A DNA stretch of 64,000 nt from Chryseobacterium sp. (GTDB lineage: Bacteria > Bacteroidota > Bacteroidia > Flavobacteriales > Weeksellaceae): positions 1 to 64,000 of the forward strand of contig NZ_JAFAJM010000016.1 of the NCBI RefSeq assembly GCF_019236175.1, written 5' to 3'. Positions 53,482 to 60,779 of this stretch are shown here, one piece after another. Each line of letters opens with the position of its first letter. Within the stretch, counting starts at the first letter, position 1. A program made the position numbers and the translations under genes. The notes beneath the pieces were generated by a model, which was not told the origin of the DNA, ran no database searches, and worked only from the letters and a program-made list of their open reading frames with translations.

Positions 53482-54738
53482 ATGATAATTGACTTTACAA
53501 CAGCAACTTTTAAGGATTTTGAGAATATTCCTGATTATGATATTTCTCAAAGAGCAGACTATTTTTATGAATTTCTAGAACATATGACCGCTAGAGGACA
53601 TAATAATTACAGATTGAAAAATACATCAGGAACCAATGCGACATTAAGCATAGATATCGCCAACCAGAATAAGGAATATGTGAGTTTTGTTTCCAGTGAT
53701 TATTTAGGGTTTTCTCAACATCCGAAAGTAAAAAAAGCAGCTATTGAAGGAATTGAAAAATACGGAACGGGTACAGGAGCATCACCCCTTATCGGTGGCT
53801 ATTTTGATTATCATAATATTTTGGAAAGACGAATTGCTCAGTTTTTTGGGAGAAATGAAGATGAAGTAGTATTGTTTACTACAGGCTATGCTGCAAACAG
53901 TGCCACTCTACAGATATTAATGCAAAAAGAAGATATTGCAATCTTAGATATGGGCGTACATGCCAGTGTACATGAAGGCTGTGCTTTCACCAATAAAAAG
54001 ACGTTTCCGCATAATAACCTGGAAGCACTGGAGCATATTCTGAAGATGTCCGAAAACCTGTATCGTACAAAACTTGTAGTGATTGACGGGGTGTATTCCC
54101 AGGAAGGTGATACGTCTCGCGCAAGTGAAATTTATGATCTTGTGAAAAAATATAACGCTTACCTGATGGTAGATGATGCACACGGAGTAGGAGTATTAGG
54201 CGAAACCGGAAGAGGGGCTCTTGAGTATGACGATTTGCTTCAGAAGGTAGATTTTATAGCGGGAACATCCAGTAAAACCTTTGGTAATCTGGGCGGATAT
54301 ATGATTACCAATAAAAAAATTGCATCCTTCCTTAAGTTTCAGTCGAGGCAGCATATTTTCTCAGTGACGGCACCTCCGTCTTCTGCAGGAATAGTGAAAG
54401 CAATTGATCTGATTGATGAAGAGCCTATCTGGAAAGAGAAGTTGTGGAATAACATCAATTACTTTAAAAAAGGACTGGATGATTTAGGATTAGATACAGG
54501 GATTACCTGTTCGGCTATTATTCCGGTGAAAATCGGGGATCAGAGTAAAATGTGGGATATTGGTAGAATTCTAATAGAACACGGAGTTTATACGAACCCG
54601 ATTATGTATCCTGCGGTGGCAAGAAAAGATGCCCGGATCCGGATGACGGTAACCGCAAGACATGAAAAAGAACATCTTGACAAAACATTGAATGTTTTTG
54701 ATGATATTAATAAAAAATTGCATATTGCGAAAAAATAA
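53482..54738 (+). CDS. alpha-oxoamine synthase (serine palmitoyltransferase / cysteate acyltransferase-like)
   Basis: This 418-residue fold-type I PLP enzyme has FVSSDYLGFSQHPKVKKAA, GTGTGASPLIGGYFDYH, the DDAHGVGVLGETGRGAL aspartate segment and the PLP lysine in AGTSSKTFGNLGGYM. The family (BioF, KBL, SPT, cysteate acyltransferases) condenses an amino acid with an acyl thioester. Chryseobacterium makes sulfobacin-type sulfonolipids and sphingolipids from such enzymes, so SPT or the cysteate enzyme are the best candidates. BioF is less likely: no biotin genes lie nearby. A TetR regulator gene follows after 6 nt. Confidence 0.85.
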   Translation: MIIDFTTATFKDFENIPDYDISQRADYFYEFLEHMTARGHNNYRLKNTSGTNATLSIDIANQNKEYVSFVSSDYLGFSQHPKVKKAAIEGIEKYGTGTGASPLIGGYFDYHNILERRIAQFFGRNEDEVVLFTTGYAANSATLQILMQKEDIAILDMGVHASVHEGCAFTNKKTFPHNNLEALEHILKMSENLYRTKLVVIDGVYSQEGDTSRASEIYDLVKKYNAYLMVDDAHGVGVLGETGRGALEYDDLLQKVDFIAGTSSKTFGNLGGYMITNKKIASFLKFQSRQHIFSVTAPPSSAGIVKAIDLIDEEPIWKEKLWNNINYFKKGLDDLGLDTGITCSAIIPVKIGDQSKMWDIGRILIEHGVYTNPIMYPAVARKDARIRMTVTARHEKEHLDKTLNVFDDINKKLHIAKK

Positions 54739-54744
54739 TAAATT

Positions 54745-55386
54745 ATGCCTAGAAAAGTAGTGCAAGGCCCCATCAGGGACAAAGAAAAAACGAAACAGAA
54801 ACTGCTTGCCGCAGTTGGGAAAATTTTGAGAGTAAAAGGCTATTCAGGTTTGAAAGTAAGTAAAATTGCAGCCGTAGCCGGATTTGATAAAAAGCTTATC
54901 TATGAGTACTTTGGAAGCACAGATAAACTTATTGATGAGTATATCAAGTCTCAGGATTATTGGAGCAAATTCAGTCCGAATATTGAAGAAGAAATACAGG
55001 TGGGGAAAGGTAAAGATGCCTTAACACAAGGAATTCTTACACAGTTTGAAAGTTTAAAGAAAAATAAAGAATTACAAAAAATTATTCTTTGGGAGCTTTC
55101 TGAAAGCAAACCTATTCTTAAAAATATACTAAAGCAAAGAGAAGATGTAGCTGCCAATTTATTTGAAAATGTAACAGATCCTTATTTTGGTGAAAATGCA
55201 ACAAATGTCAGAGCTATGTTGGCGCTAATAGCAGCGGGAGTTTATTATCTGAACCTATTCCCTGCATATAACGGAACCGAATTCTGCGGTATTGATATGA
55301 GAACGGAAGAAGGAAGAAGTGAAGTTGAAAAAGTGATCGTTGAAATTATAGATCATTATTATACAACAAAAAAGGCAAAAGCTTGA
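54745..55386 (+). CDS. TetR/AcrR-family regulator
   Basis: This 213-residue protein has an N-terminal helix-turn-helix (KQKLLAAVGKILRVKGYSGL, IAAVAGFDKKLIYEYFGSTDKLI) and a ligand-binding helical C-terminus. It is co-transcribed with the oxoamine synthase gene (6-nt gap), so it may sense a lipid or acyl product and control its synthesis. The C-terminal residues after about 180 are lysine-rich. Confidence 0.88.
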   Translation: MPRKVVQGPIRDKEKTKQKLLAAVGKILRVKGYSGLKVSKIAAVAGFDKKLIYEYFGSTDKLIDEYIKSQDYWSKFSPNIEEEIQVGKGKDALTQGILTQFESLKKNKELQKIILWELSESKPILKNILKQREDVAANLFENVTDPYFGENATNVRAMLALIAAGVYYLNLFPAYNGTEFCGIDMRTEEGRSEVEKVIVEIIDHYYTTKKAKA

Positions 55387-55484
55387 TCATTAAAAGTTTT
55401 CCAATTTGACCAGAAATAAGTTTTTGTGGATAATTTGAAAACTTTTAATTTTCAAATTAAAACTATATTTCTTACTTTTGACCA

Positions 55485-56570
55485 ATGGAAAATTTTATAG
55501 TATCTGCAAGAAAATATCGCCCTCAGGAGTTTGATACTGTTGTAGGGCAATCCCATATTACGGATACTTTAGAACATGCAATCGAAGAAAGCCAGTTAGC
55601 TCAGGCTTTACTTTTTTGCGGTCCTCGTGGTGTGGGTAAAACTACTTGTGCCAGAATTCTGGCAAGAAAGATCAATGAGAAAGACGGTTCGGTGTCTGAA
55701 GATGGCTTTGCCTACAACATCTACGAACTTGATGCTGCATCCAACAACTCTGTGGATGATATCAGAGAGCTTATTGATCAGGTACGTTTTGCCCCTCAAG
55801 TAGGAAAATACAAAGTCTACATCATTGATGAGGTACACATGCTGTCTTCTGCAGCTTTCAATGCTTTCCTTAAAACACTTGAGGAACCACCGGCTCATGC
55901 TATTTTCATCTTAGCAACCACGGAAAAACATAAAATCATTCCTACCATTTTATCGAGATGTCAGATCTATGATTTCAAACGAATTACGATTGAAGATATC
56001 CAGAGCCACCTGAGAGGTATTGCCGAAAAGGAAAATATCCGGTATGAAGATGATGCTTTATATCTGATTGCCCAGAAAGCCGACGGAGCACTGAGAGATG
56101 CACTTTCTATTTTTGACAGACTCTCCACATTCTCTCAAAAGAATATCACACTGGCTAAAGCTGCCGAAGTATTGAATATTCTGGACTATGATCAATATCT
56201 GAATATTGTAGATCTTGCTAAAAAAAATAAAATTCCCGAAGTACTTTTTGCATTTAATGAAATTGTAAAAAAAGGCTTTGATCCGCATATCTTTATTGCA
56301 GGCTTAGGAAATCATTTCAGAGACCTTATGATGGCTCAGAATGCCGCCACCTTAGAACTTATTGAGGTGGGCGAAAAAACAAAGGTCAGATTTGTAGAGC
56401 AAAGCCAGCAATGGAATGCCCAAGAACTGATTGACGCTGTTGAAATTTGTAATCATGCAGATATCAATTATAAAAATTCAAAAAATCCAAGACTTACAGT
56501 TGAAATTGCATTGATGCAGCTGGCTTCCCTGACAGTTAATTCAGGTGATACTAAAAAAAAAAATTCCTGA
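55485..56570 (+). CDS. dnaX: DNA polymerase III subunit gamma (short dnaX product)
   Basis: This 361-residue AAA+ clamp-loader protein has Walker A GPRGVGKTT (about 46-54), Walker B VYIIDEVHML, SRC motif SRCQIYDFKRI and ELDAASNNSVDDIRELIDQV. The zinc finger between Walker A and B of E. coli DnaX is absent, as is usual in Flavobacteriia (recalled). The reading frame ends shortly after an 11-A run (56553-56563) with KKKNS. A -1 frameshift or slippage there enters the frame that encodes the rest of the protein (56564-57184), giving a tau form of about 566 residues. Confidence 0.93.
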   Translation: MENFIVSARKYRPQEFDTVVGQSHITDTLEHAIEESQLAQALLFCGPRGVGKTTCARILARKINEKDGSVSEDGFAYNIYELDAASNNSVDDIRELIDQVRFAPQVGKYKVYIIDEVHMLSSAAFNAFLKTLEEPPAHAIFILATTEKHKIIPTILSRCQIYDFKRITIEDIQSHLRGIAEKENIRYEDDALYLIAQKADGALRDALSIFDRLSTFSQKNITLAKAAEVLNILDYDQYLNIVDLAKKNKIPEVLFAFNEIVKKGFDPHIFIAGLGNHFRDLMMAQNAATLELIEVGEKTKVRFVEQSQQWNAQELIDAVEICNHADINYKNSKNPRLTVEIALMQLASLTVNSGDTKKKNS

Positions 56571-56597
56571 TACTGGCCCCGTTTCTCAGTGAGAAAC
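56553..56597 (+). promoter_or_regulatory. probable dnaX slippage/frameshift site (A11 run and downstream hairpin)
   Basis: Eleven A lie at 56553-56563. The 0 frame ends at TGA 56568-56570. The -1 frame has a stop (TAA 56552-56554) just before the run, so entry can only occur on it. A perfect 7-bp hairpin (GTTTCTC-AGT-GAGAAAC, 56581-56597) follows after 17 nt. In E. coli and Thermus dnaX, A-runs of this kind give frameshifted or slipped products. Confidence 0.75.
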
Positions 56598-57184
56598 AGG
56601 AAGTGAAGATTTCTGAAAAAACTCCTGAGAAAAAAGAAAAACCTGTGGAACAATCTGTGGCTCCAACTGAGAGTATGCAGGAAATTGCTGTACAGAAAGC
56701 CAATAAACCCTTATCCAGACCAGGGACATCTTCCGGATTCAGTATTAATTCTTTCCTGAATAAAGAAGAAAAACAGACACCAGAAGAAGAGGTAACGGTA
56801 AAAACAGATCATCTTCCGCAAAGTCATTTTACAGACACAGATCTGCAGATGGAGTGGAATCTTATGCTTAAACAGCTTCAGAGAAAAGACAGTTTTGTTT
56901 TTAATGCCATAAAAACCTTTAAATTAGTCAAAGAAGAAGAAAACAGAATCAAGGTTTTATACCCTTCAGATTCCGCCAAAGTAGAATTTGATAAAATAAG
57001 TGGCGAATTTTTTAATCATTTCAGAAGAAAAGTTCACAACCATTCGATTGAGGTAGATTACCTGCGAGACGTTGAAAATCTGAAGATTGAGGTAGTCACC
57101 AAAAGAAAAATATTTGAAAAACTTGTAGAAAAAAATCCGATTTTAAAAGATCTTGATGATTTAATGAAGTTTGATTTGACATAA
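56564..57184 (+). CDS. dnaX: C-terminal part of dnaX in the -1 frame (tau-specific region)
   Basis: This stretch of about 206 codons is open in the -1 frame relative to the first dnaX part. It begins FLILAPFLSEKQEV, continues through a low-complexity Lys/Glu/Pro linker (EKTPEKKEKPVEQSV) and ends in a compact domain (WNLMLKQLQRKDSFVFNA, then HNHSIEVDYLRDVENLK, KLVEKNPILKDLDDLMKFDL) of the tau type that joins the clamp loader to the polymerase. A start of its own is not obvious; a GTG at 56603 exists. It is most likely expressed only by frameshift or slippage. A sequencing or natural indel in the A-run is the alternative. Confidence 0.8.
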   Translation, partial: FLILAPFLSEKQEVKISEKTPEKKEKPVEQSVAPTESMQEIAVQKANKPLSRPGTSSGFSINSFLNKEEKQTPEEEVTVKTDHLPQSHFTDTDLQMEWNLMLKQLQRKDSFVFNAIKTFKLVKEEENRIKVLYPSDSAKVEFDKISGEFFNHFRRKVHNHSIEVDYLRDVENLKIEVVTKRKIFEKLVEKNPILKDLDDLMKFDLT

Positions 57185-57190
57185 TTTTTA

Positions 57191-57228
57191 TATATTTGTC
57201 AAATATTTCTGTCGAAAATAACTTTTTG
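57191..57228 (+). promoter_or_regulatory. promoter of the aromatic leader / DAHP synthase transcript
   Basis: TATATTTG (57191-57198) fits the -7 consensus. Alternatively its TTTG (57195-57198) acts as -33 with TAACTTTTTG (57219-57228) 20 nt downstream. Either gives a transcript start about 50-75 nt before the leader ATG at 57281. Confidence 0.5.
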
Positions 57229-57280
57229 ACAAAAACAAATAGTAACAAGAAACGCTAAAACAAGACATTTCCAGAAGAAA

Positions 57281-57409
57281 ATGGAAAATAGATTCAATAC
57301 ATATCTGTCTTATTTTACACCCGCTAATTATTTTAGCGGTTATTTTAGTTTTTCTGCTTCTTATTATAGAAATTTCAGAACGTATTACCGATTTTATTGG
57401 TACTGTTAA
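57281..57409 (+). CDS. aromatic-rich leader peptide, likely attenuator for DAHP synthase/chorismate mutase
   Basis: This 42-residue ORF starts MENRFNTYLSYFTPANYFSG and ends RTYYRFYWYC. It has ten Tyr, seven Phe and one Trp, 18 aromatic residues of 42. It lies 163 nt before the gene of the first enzyme of the shikimate pathway, whose products are these amino acids. This is the arrangement of leader peptides such as PheL, where slow translation at Phe or Tyr codons changes RNA folding. Two hairpins support it: 57321-57339 inside the ORF (CCGCTAA with TTAGCGG, then a T-rich stretch) and 57432-57461 after the stop. I know of no described case in Flavobacteriia. Confidence 0.8.
   Translation: MENRFNTYLSYFTPANYFSGYFSFSASYYRNFRTYYRFYWYC
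57321..57353 (+). terminator. hairpin with T-rich tail inside the aromatic leader ORF
   Basis: CCGCTAA (57321-57327) pairs perfectly with TTAGCGG (57333-57339), followed by TTATTTTAGTTTTT. It spans the codons Ala-Asn-Tyr-Phe-Ser-Gly, so a ribosome on the leader would cover it. It could act as a pause site or terminator. Confidence 0.5.
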
Positions 57410-57431
57410 CTGAATTTCTTTCCAAAAAATA

Positions 57432-57530
57432 CAGGAGGAGTAAAGCCCTTTTATTCTCCTGATTCCTTTAAAAAAACTTTGAACGGCATTTTTTGAAAAG
57501 AATTATAAAGTAAATTTATAATGAAAGGGC
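57432..57530 (+). promoter_or_regulatory. possible alternative hairpins of the aromatic attenuator
   Basis: CAGGAG (57432-57437) pairs with CTCCTG (57456-57461), extended by weaker pairs around a GCCC loop. The loop and arm GCCCTTT (57445-57451) can instead pair with AAAGGGC (57524-57530). A third pairing, ACGGC (57483-57487) with GCCGT (57529-57533), competes with it. Such mutually exclusive pairings suit an attenuator or anti-terminator; which form ends transcription is unclear. Confidence 0.45.
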
Positions 57531-57572
57531 CGTGCTTTGAACTTAAACAATACAAAACAATACATTTAGAAT

Positions 57573-58655
57573 ATGAATTTAAAAGATTTAAAAAACGAGT
57601 GGATCGACGGGCTTACACAGCCTTTAATGATTGCAGGACCATGTAGCGCAGAAAGTGAAGCTCAAATGCTTGAAACTGCCAGAAGAATTAAAGAATCCAA
57701 TGCTCAGGTGTCTGTTTTCCGTGCAGGAATCTGGAAACCGCGTACTAAACCGAATGGTTTTGAAGGAGTAGGGGTAATCGGTTTGAACTGGCTAAAAAAG
57801 GTAAAAGAAGAATACGGTTTTAAAACAGCTACCGAAGTTGCAAATGCACATCACGTATTTGCTGCTCTTGAAGCAGATGTAGATGTTCTCTGGATTGGTG
57901 CCCGTTCAACGGTAAACCCTTTTACCGTTCAGGAAATTGCAATGGCATTAAGAGGTACCGATAAACCTGTATTTGTGAAAAATCCTGTCAACCCGGATCT
58001 TGCCTTATGGATTGGTGCCCTGGAAAGATTGTTAGGTCAGGATATTAAAAACCTTGGGGTGATTCACCGAGGGTTTTCAACGTACCAGAAAACAAAATAC
58101 AGAAACAATCCAAACTGGCAGATTGCTCTGGATTTCAAGAGCCAGTTTCCGAATATCCCAATGCTAATAGACCCTTCTCACATCTGTGGAAACAGAACAG
58201 GTCTTGCTGATATCACTCAGGAAGCACTTAACGTGGGATACCAGGGAGCTATTATCGAATCACACTGTAATCCTGATGAAGCATGGAGTGATGCGTCTCA
58301 GCAGATTACTCCTGAAGTACTGGCTGACCTTATCGGTAATCTGAAGGTAAGAAATCCTAATCTTGCAGGTTTCGAAGGAGAAATGGGAAGGCACAGAACA
58401 TTGATTTCTGATATCGATTTCCAGTTAATTGAACTTCTTTCACAAAGAATGAAAATCTCAGAAAAAATCGGTAAACTTAAAAAGGAAAACGATATTGCCA
58501 TCTTCCAGCCGGAACGTTGGAAAGTCATTACGGAGTACGCAACCCAAAAAGCTATAGAAACAGGAATGTCTCAGGAATTTATTGAGAAAGTTTTCAAAGC
58601 GATTCACGAAGAATCTATTGAAGTTCAGAATAATATTATGATTGACAGAGCTTAA
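57573..58655 (+). CDS. bifunctional DAHP synthase / chorismate mutase type II
   Basis: In this 360-residue enzyme the N-terminal DAHP synthase domain (1-260: LMIAGPCSAESEAQM, FRAGIWKPRTKPNGFEGVG, IDPSHICGNRTGL) joins phosphoenolpyruvate and erythrose 4-phosphate. The C-terminal AroQ-type chorismate mutase (about 272-350: RHRTLISDIDFQLIELLSQR, then ERWKVITEYA) converts chorismate to prephenate. The fused order is common in Bacteroidetes; the mutase part may also give feedback control by prephenate or Tyr/Phe. The leader peptide at 57281-57409 probably adds regulation by aromatic amino acids. Confidence 0.94.
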   Translation: MNLKDLKNEWIDGLTQPLMIAGPCSAESEAQMLETARRIKESNAQVSVFRAGIWKPRTKPNGFEGVGVIGLNWLKKVKEEYGFKTATEVANAHHVFAALEADVDVLWIGARSTVNPFTVQEIAMALRGTDKPVFVKNPVNPDLALWIGALERLLGQDIKNLGVIHRGFSTYQKTKYRNNPNWQIALDFKSQFPNIPMLIDPSHICGNRTGLADITQEALNVGYQGAIIESHCNPDEAWSDASQQITPEVLADLIGNLKVRNPNLAGFEGEMGRHRTLISDIDFQLIELLSQRMKISEKIGKLKKENDIAIFQPERWKVITEYATQKAIETGMSQEFIEKVFKAIHEESIEVQNNIMIDRA

Positions 58656-58687
58656 GTGCAGAATATAATAAGTACTTGATCCAGTAA

Positions 58688-58766
58688 AATTAGGGCATAG
58701 GTGCCGGAATTTAGGATAGCAAAACATTTGTTTTTAAACCTATTTCCTGAATCCTAAGCCCTAATT
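58688..58766. repeat. palindromic element upstream of rsgA
   Basis: AATTAGGGC (58688-58696) pairs with GCCCTAATT (58758-58766), and TTAGGAT (58711-58717) with ATCCTAA (58751-58757), leaving a 14-nt bulge on the left arm and a large loop. It could be a repeat element or a long RNA hairpin ending just before the rsgA promoter box. Confidence 0.45.
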
Positions 58767-58769
58767 TCT

Positions 58770-58777
58770 TATATTTG
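58770..58777 (+). promoter_or_regulatory. TAnnTTTG box of rsgA
   Basis: TATATTTG lies 13 nt before the ATG and is a perfect -7 match; the -33 element is not clear. Confidence 0.5.
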
Positions 58778-58790
58778 CACCATATTATCT

Positions 58791-59717
58791 ATGAAAGGAA
58801 AAATCATTAAATCTACAGGCAGCTGGTACCAGGTTTTGGAATTGGAAACCAATAAAATCTTCGAAGCCAGAATTCGGGGAAAATTCAAACTGATTAAGAC
58901 AAGGCTTACCAATCCGCTTGCTGTAGGGGATTTTGTTGAATTTCAGCTGGAACAGGATGATATTGCCTGGATTACCAAAATAGAACCACGCAGAAATTAC
59001 CTGATCAGAAAATCGGTCAATTTGTCAAAAGAAGCCCATATTATCGCTTCCAATATTGATCTCGCCTGTTTTATTTTTACGTTGAAGCACCCTGAAACAT
59101 CCCTTGGATTTTTGGACAGATTTTTAGCTTGTTGTGAAGCGTATAATATTACCCCTTTAATTCTGTTCAATAAAATTGATGTTTTGCATGAAGAGGAAAT
59201 TGAAATTGTAAAGGATATTGAGTTTCTTTATCAGGAGATAGGGTATGAAACGCTGGAGATTTCCTCCTATTCCCGTTTAAATCTGGATCAGCTTCAGGAG
59301 ATTCTTAAAGATAGAACTTCTGTTTTTTTCGGTCATTCCGGTTGTGGAAAATCAACATTAGTGAATGCATTACAACCCGGATTAAACCTTAAAACATCTG
59401 AGATTTCAGATACCCATCTTAAAGGAAAACATACCACTACTTTTGCACAAATGCATTTCTGGGATTTTGGCGGGAATGTGATTGATACACCCGGAGTTCG
59501 TGAGTTTGCAATGATCGATATTGAAAAAGAGGAAGTACAGCATTACTTTCCTGAGATTTTTAAAAAAAGAGAAGAATGTAAATTTCATAATTGCCTTCAT
59601 ATCAATGAACCTAAATGTGCCGTTATTGATGCTCTTGAAACCGGAGAAATTCAGCATTCCCGATATGCTACTTATATAAAGCTGATGGACGAGGCGGAAG
59701 AGGCTTCTCAAAAATAA
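58791..59717 (+). CDS. rsgA: ribosome small subunit-dependent GTPase A (RsgA)
   Basis: This 308-residue protein has an OB-fold N-terminal part and a circularly permuted GTPase: G4 LFNKIDV before G1 FFGHSGCGKSTLVNAL, then G2 and G3 (HTTTFAQ, DTPGVREF). The C-terminal zinc-binding motif is in CKFHNCLHINEPKCAV. RsgA helps the final maturation of the 30S subunit. It has its own promoter box and a terminator at 59743-59771. Confidence 0.95.
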   Translation: MKGKIIKSTGSWYQVLELETNKIFEARIRGKFKLIKTRLTNPLAVGDFVEFQLEQDDIAWITKIEPRRNYLIRKSVNLSKEAHIIASNIDLACFIFTLKHPETSLGFLDRFLACCEAYNITPLILFNKIDVLHEEEIEIVKDIEFLYQEIGYETLEISSYSRLNLDQLQEILKDRTSVFFGHSGCGKSTLVNALQPGLNLKTSEISDTHLKGKHTTTFAQMHFWDFGGNVIDTPGVREFAMIDIEKEEVQHYFPEIFKKREECKFHNCLHINEPKCAVIDALETGEIQHSRYATYIKLMDEAEEASQK

Positions 59718-59742
59718 ATGATTTCATCTATAAATATACAGA

Positions 59743-59771
59743 CAGATTGCCGGACGGTGATCTGTTTTTTT
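59743..59771 (+). terminator. terminator of rsgA
   Basis: CAGATTGCCG pairs with CGGTGATCTG (two wobble pairs) followed by seven T. It lies 25 nt after the rsgA stop. Confidence 0.8.
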
Positions 59772-60099
59772 GTATTACGAAACGTTTGTTTTCTTTGAGA
59801 GTACCAAAAAGTATATGAACAAAATTTTTTATTGACTGAAAATATTTTTTTTAGTCAGATTCAGATTTTCTGAGTTTTTACCCGAAATTATGGGTGACAT
59901 AAGAATAACTCTACTTTTTTGACATAGATATTTTGGCGCATTTTGTGCCATTAAAGCTGACAGAAAGCATATATTGACGGAATTATTGGATTTTGGAAAT
60001 TATCTCATTAATTGAAATAAAAACAATAAGATGCCAATGTGGTTTTTTATGAGTTTTAATTTTATTAAATCCGCAATAAAATCATTGAATTGTTACGAA

Positions 60100-60123
60100 T
60101 AAAAAACCCAGCCGAAGCTGGGT
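60100..60123 (-). terminator. minus-strand UUCG-loop terminator
   Basis: Read leftwards, ACCCAGC-TTCG-GCTGGGT is a perfect 7-bp stem with a very stable UUCG loop, followed by six T. On the plus strand no T-run follows. It implies a leftward transcript starting between here and ndk, a possible small RNA. Confidence 0.65.
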
Positions 60124-60271
60124 AAAAACTAATAACCATGAAAACTCAAATTAAACATGAGAATCGCAATAGAATAAACAATTACTGTGCCAAAGTTTGG
60201 TTTACCATTTCTTAATAAAAGTTATTTTTATGTTAAAAAAAAATTAAAATAAAAATCAAAGATATTTTTTG

Positions 60272-60279
60272 TAATTTTG
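60272..60279 (+). promoter_or_regulatory. TAnnTTTG box of ndk
   Basis: TAATTTTG lies 23 nt before the ATG and matches the -7 consensus; the -33 element is unclear. Confidence 0.45.
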
Positions 60280-60302
60280 CGCCATTAAAAAAATATACAT
60301 TT

Positions 60303-60719
60303 ATGTCTAACATTACATTCACTATGATTAAGCCTGATGCAGTTGCTGACGGACATATCGGTGCTATATTAGGTAAGATTGCAGAAGGAGGTTTTAAAAT
60401 CAAAGCTTTGAAATTAACTCAGCTTACAGTAGCTGACGCTAAAAAATTCTACGAAGTACACGCTGAAAGACCATTTTATGGTGAGCTTGTGGAATTCATG
60501 AGTTCAGGTCCTATCGTTGCTGCGGTTTTAGAAAAAGAAAATGCAGTTGAAGACTTCAGAACATTAATCGGTTCTACAAATCCTGCAGAAGCTGCAGAAG
60601 GAACAATCAGAAAAATGTTTGCAAGAAGCATTGGTGAGAACGCTGTTCACGGATCAGATTCTAACGAAAATGCTCTTATCGAAGCTCAATTCCACTTTTC
60701 AGGAAGAGAGATTTTCTAA
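60303..60719 (+). CDS. ndk: nucleoside diphosphate kinase
   Basis: This 138-residue enzyme has [18 protein letters not shown] at the start, the active-site histidine His116 in NAVHGSDS and the usual length of the family. It equalises nucleoside triphosphate pools by a phospho-histidine ping-pong reaction in the cytosol. It is a single gene with its own promoter box and a strong bidirectional terminator. Confidence 0.97.
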   Translation: MSNITFTMIKPDAVADGHIGAILGKIAEGGFKIKALKLTQLTVADAKKFYEVHAERPFYGELVEFMSSGPIVAAVLEKENAVEDFRTLIGSTNPAEAAEGTIRKMFARSIGENAVHGSDSNENALIEAQFHFSGREIF

Positions 60720-60740
60720 GAAAACTGACTTACAAAATAA

Positions 60741-60768
60741 AAACTCCGGAGAATTTTCTCCGGAGTTT
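60741..60768. terminator. bidirectional terminator between ndk and the fucosidase
   Basis: A perfect 12-bp stem (60741-60752 with 60757-60768) has a 4-nt loop; T-rich on the right and A-rich on the left, it serves both convergent genes. Confidence 0.88.
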
Positions 60769-60779
60769 ATTTTTTATCC

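Larger units (their letters stand above)
59772..60302. other. non-coding stretch between rsgA and ndk, with a minus-strand terminator
   Basis: No gene of note is present. ATTTTGTGCCATTAAA at 59940-59955 resembles the ndk promoter tail ATTTTGCGCCATTAAA at 60274-60289. A 25-codon ORF (60138-60215) and a minus-strand terminator at 60100-60123 are treated separately. The rest shows nothing clear. Confidence 0.4.

Noticed and set aside
55485..57184. dnaX as an ordinary pseudogene
   Set aside because: Both parts are intact and the break lies exactly at an A-run between the clamp-loader and tau-specific parts; slippage is the better reading, though an indel in the run cannot be excluded.
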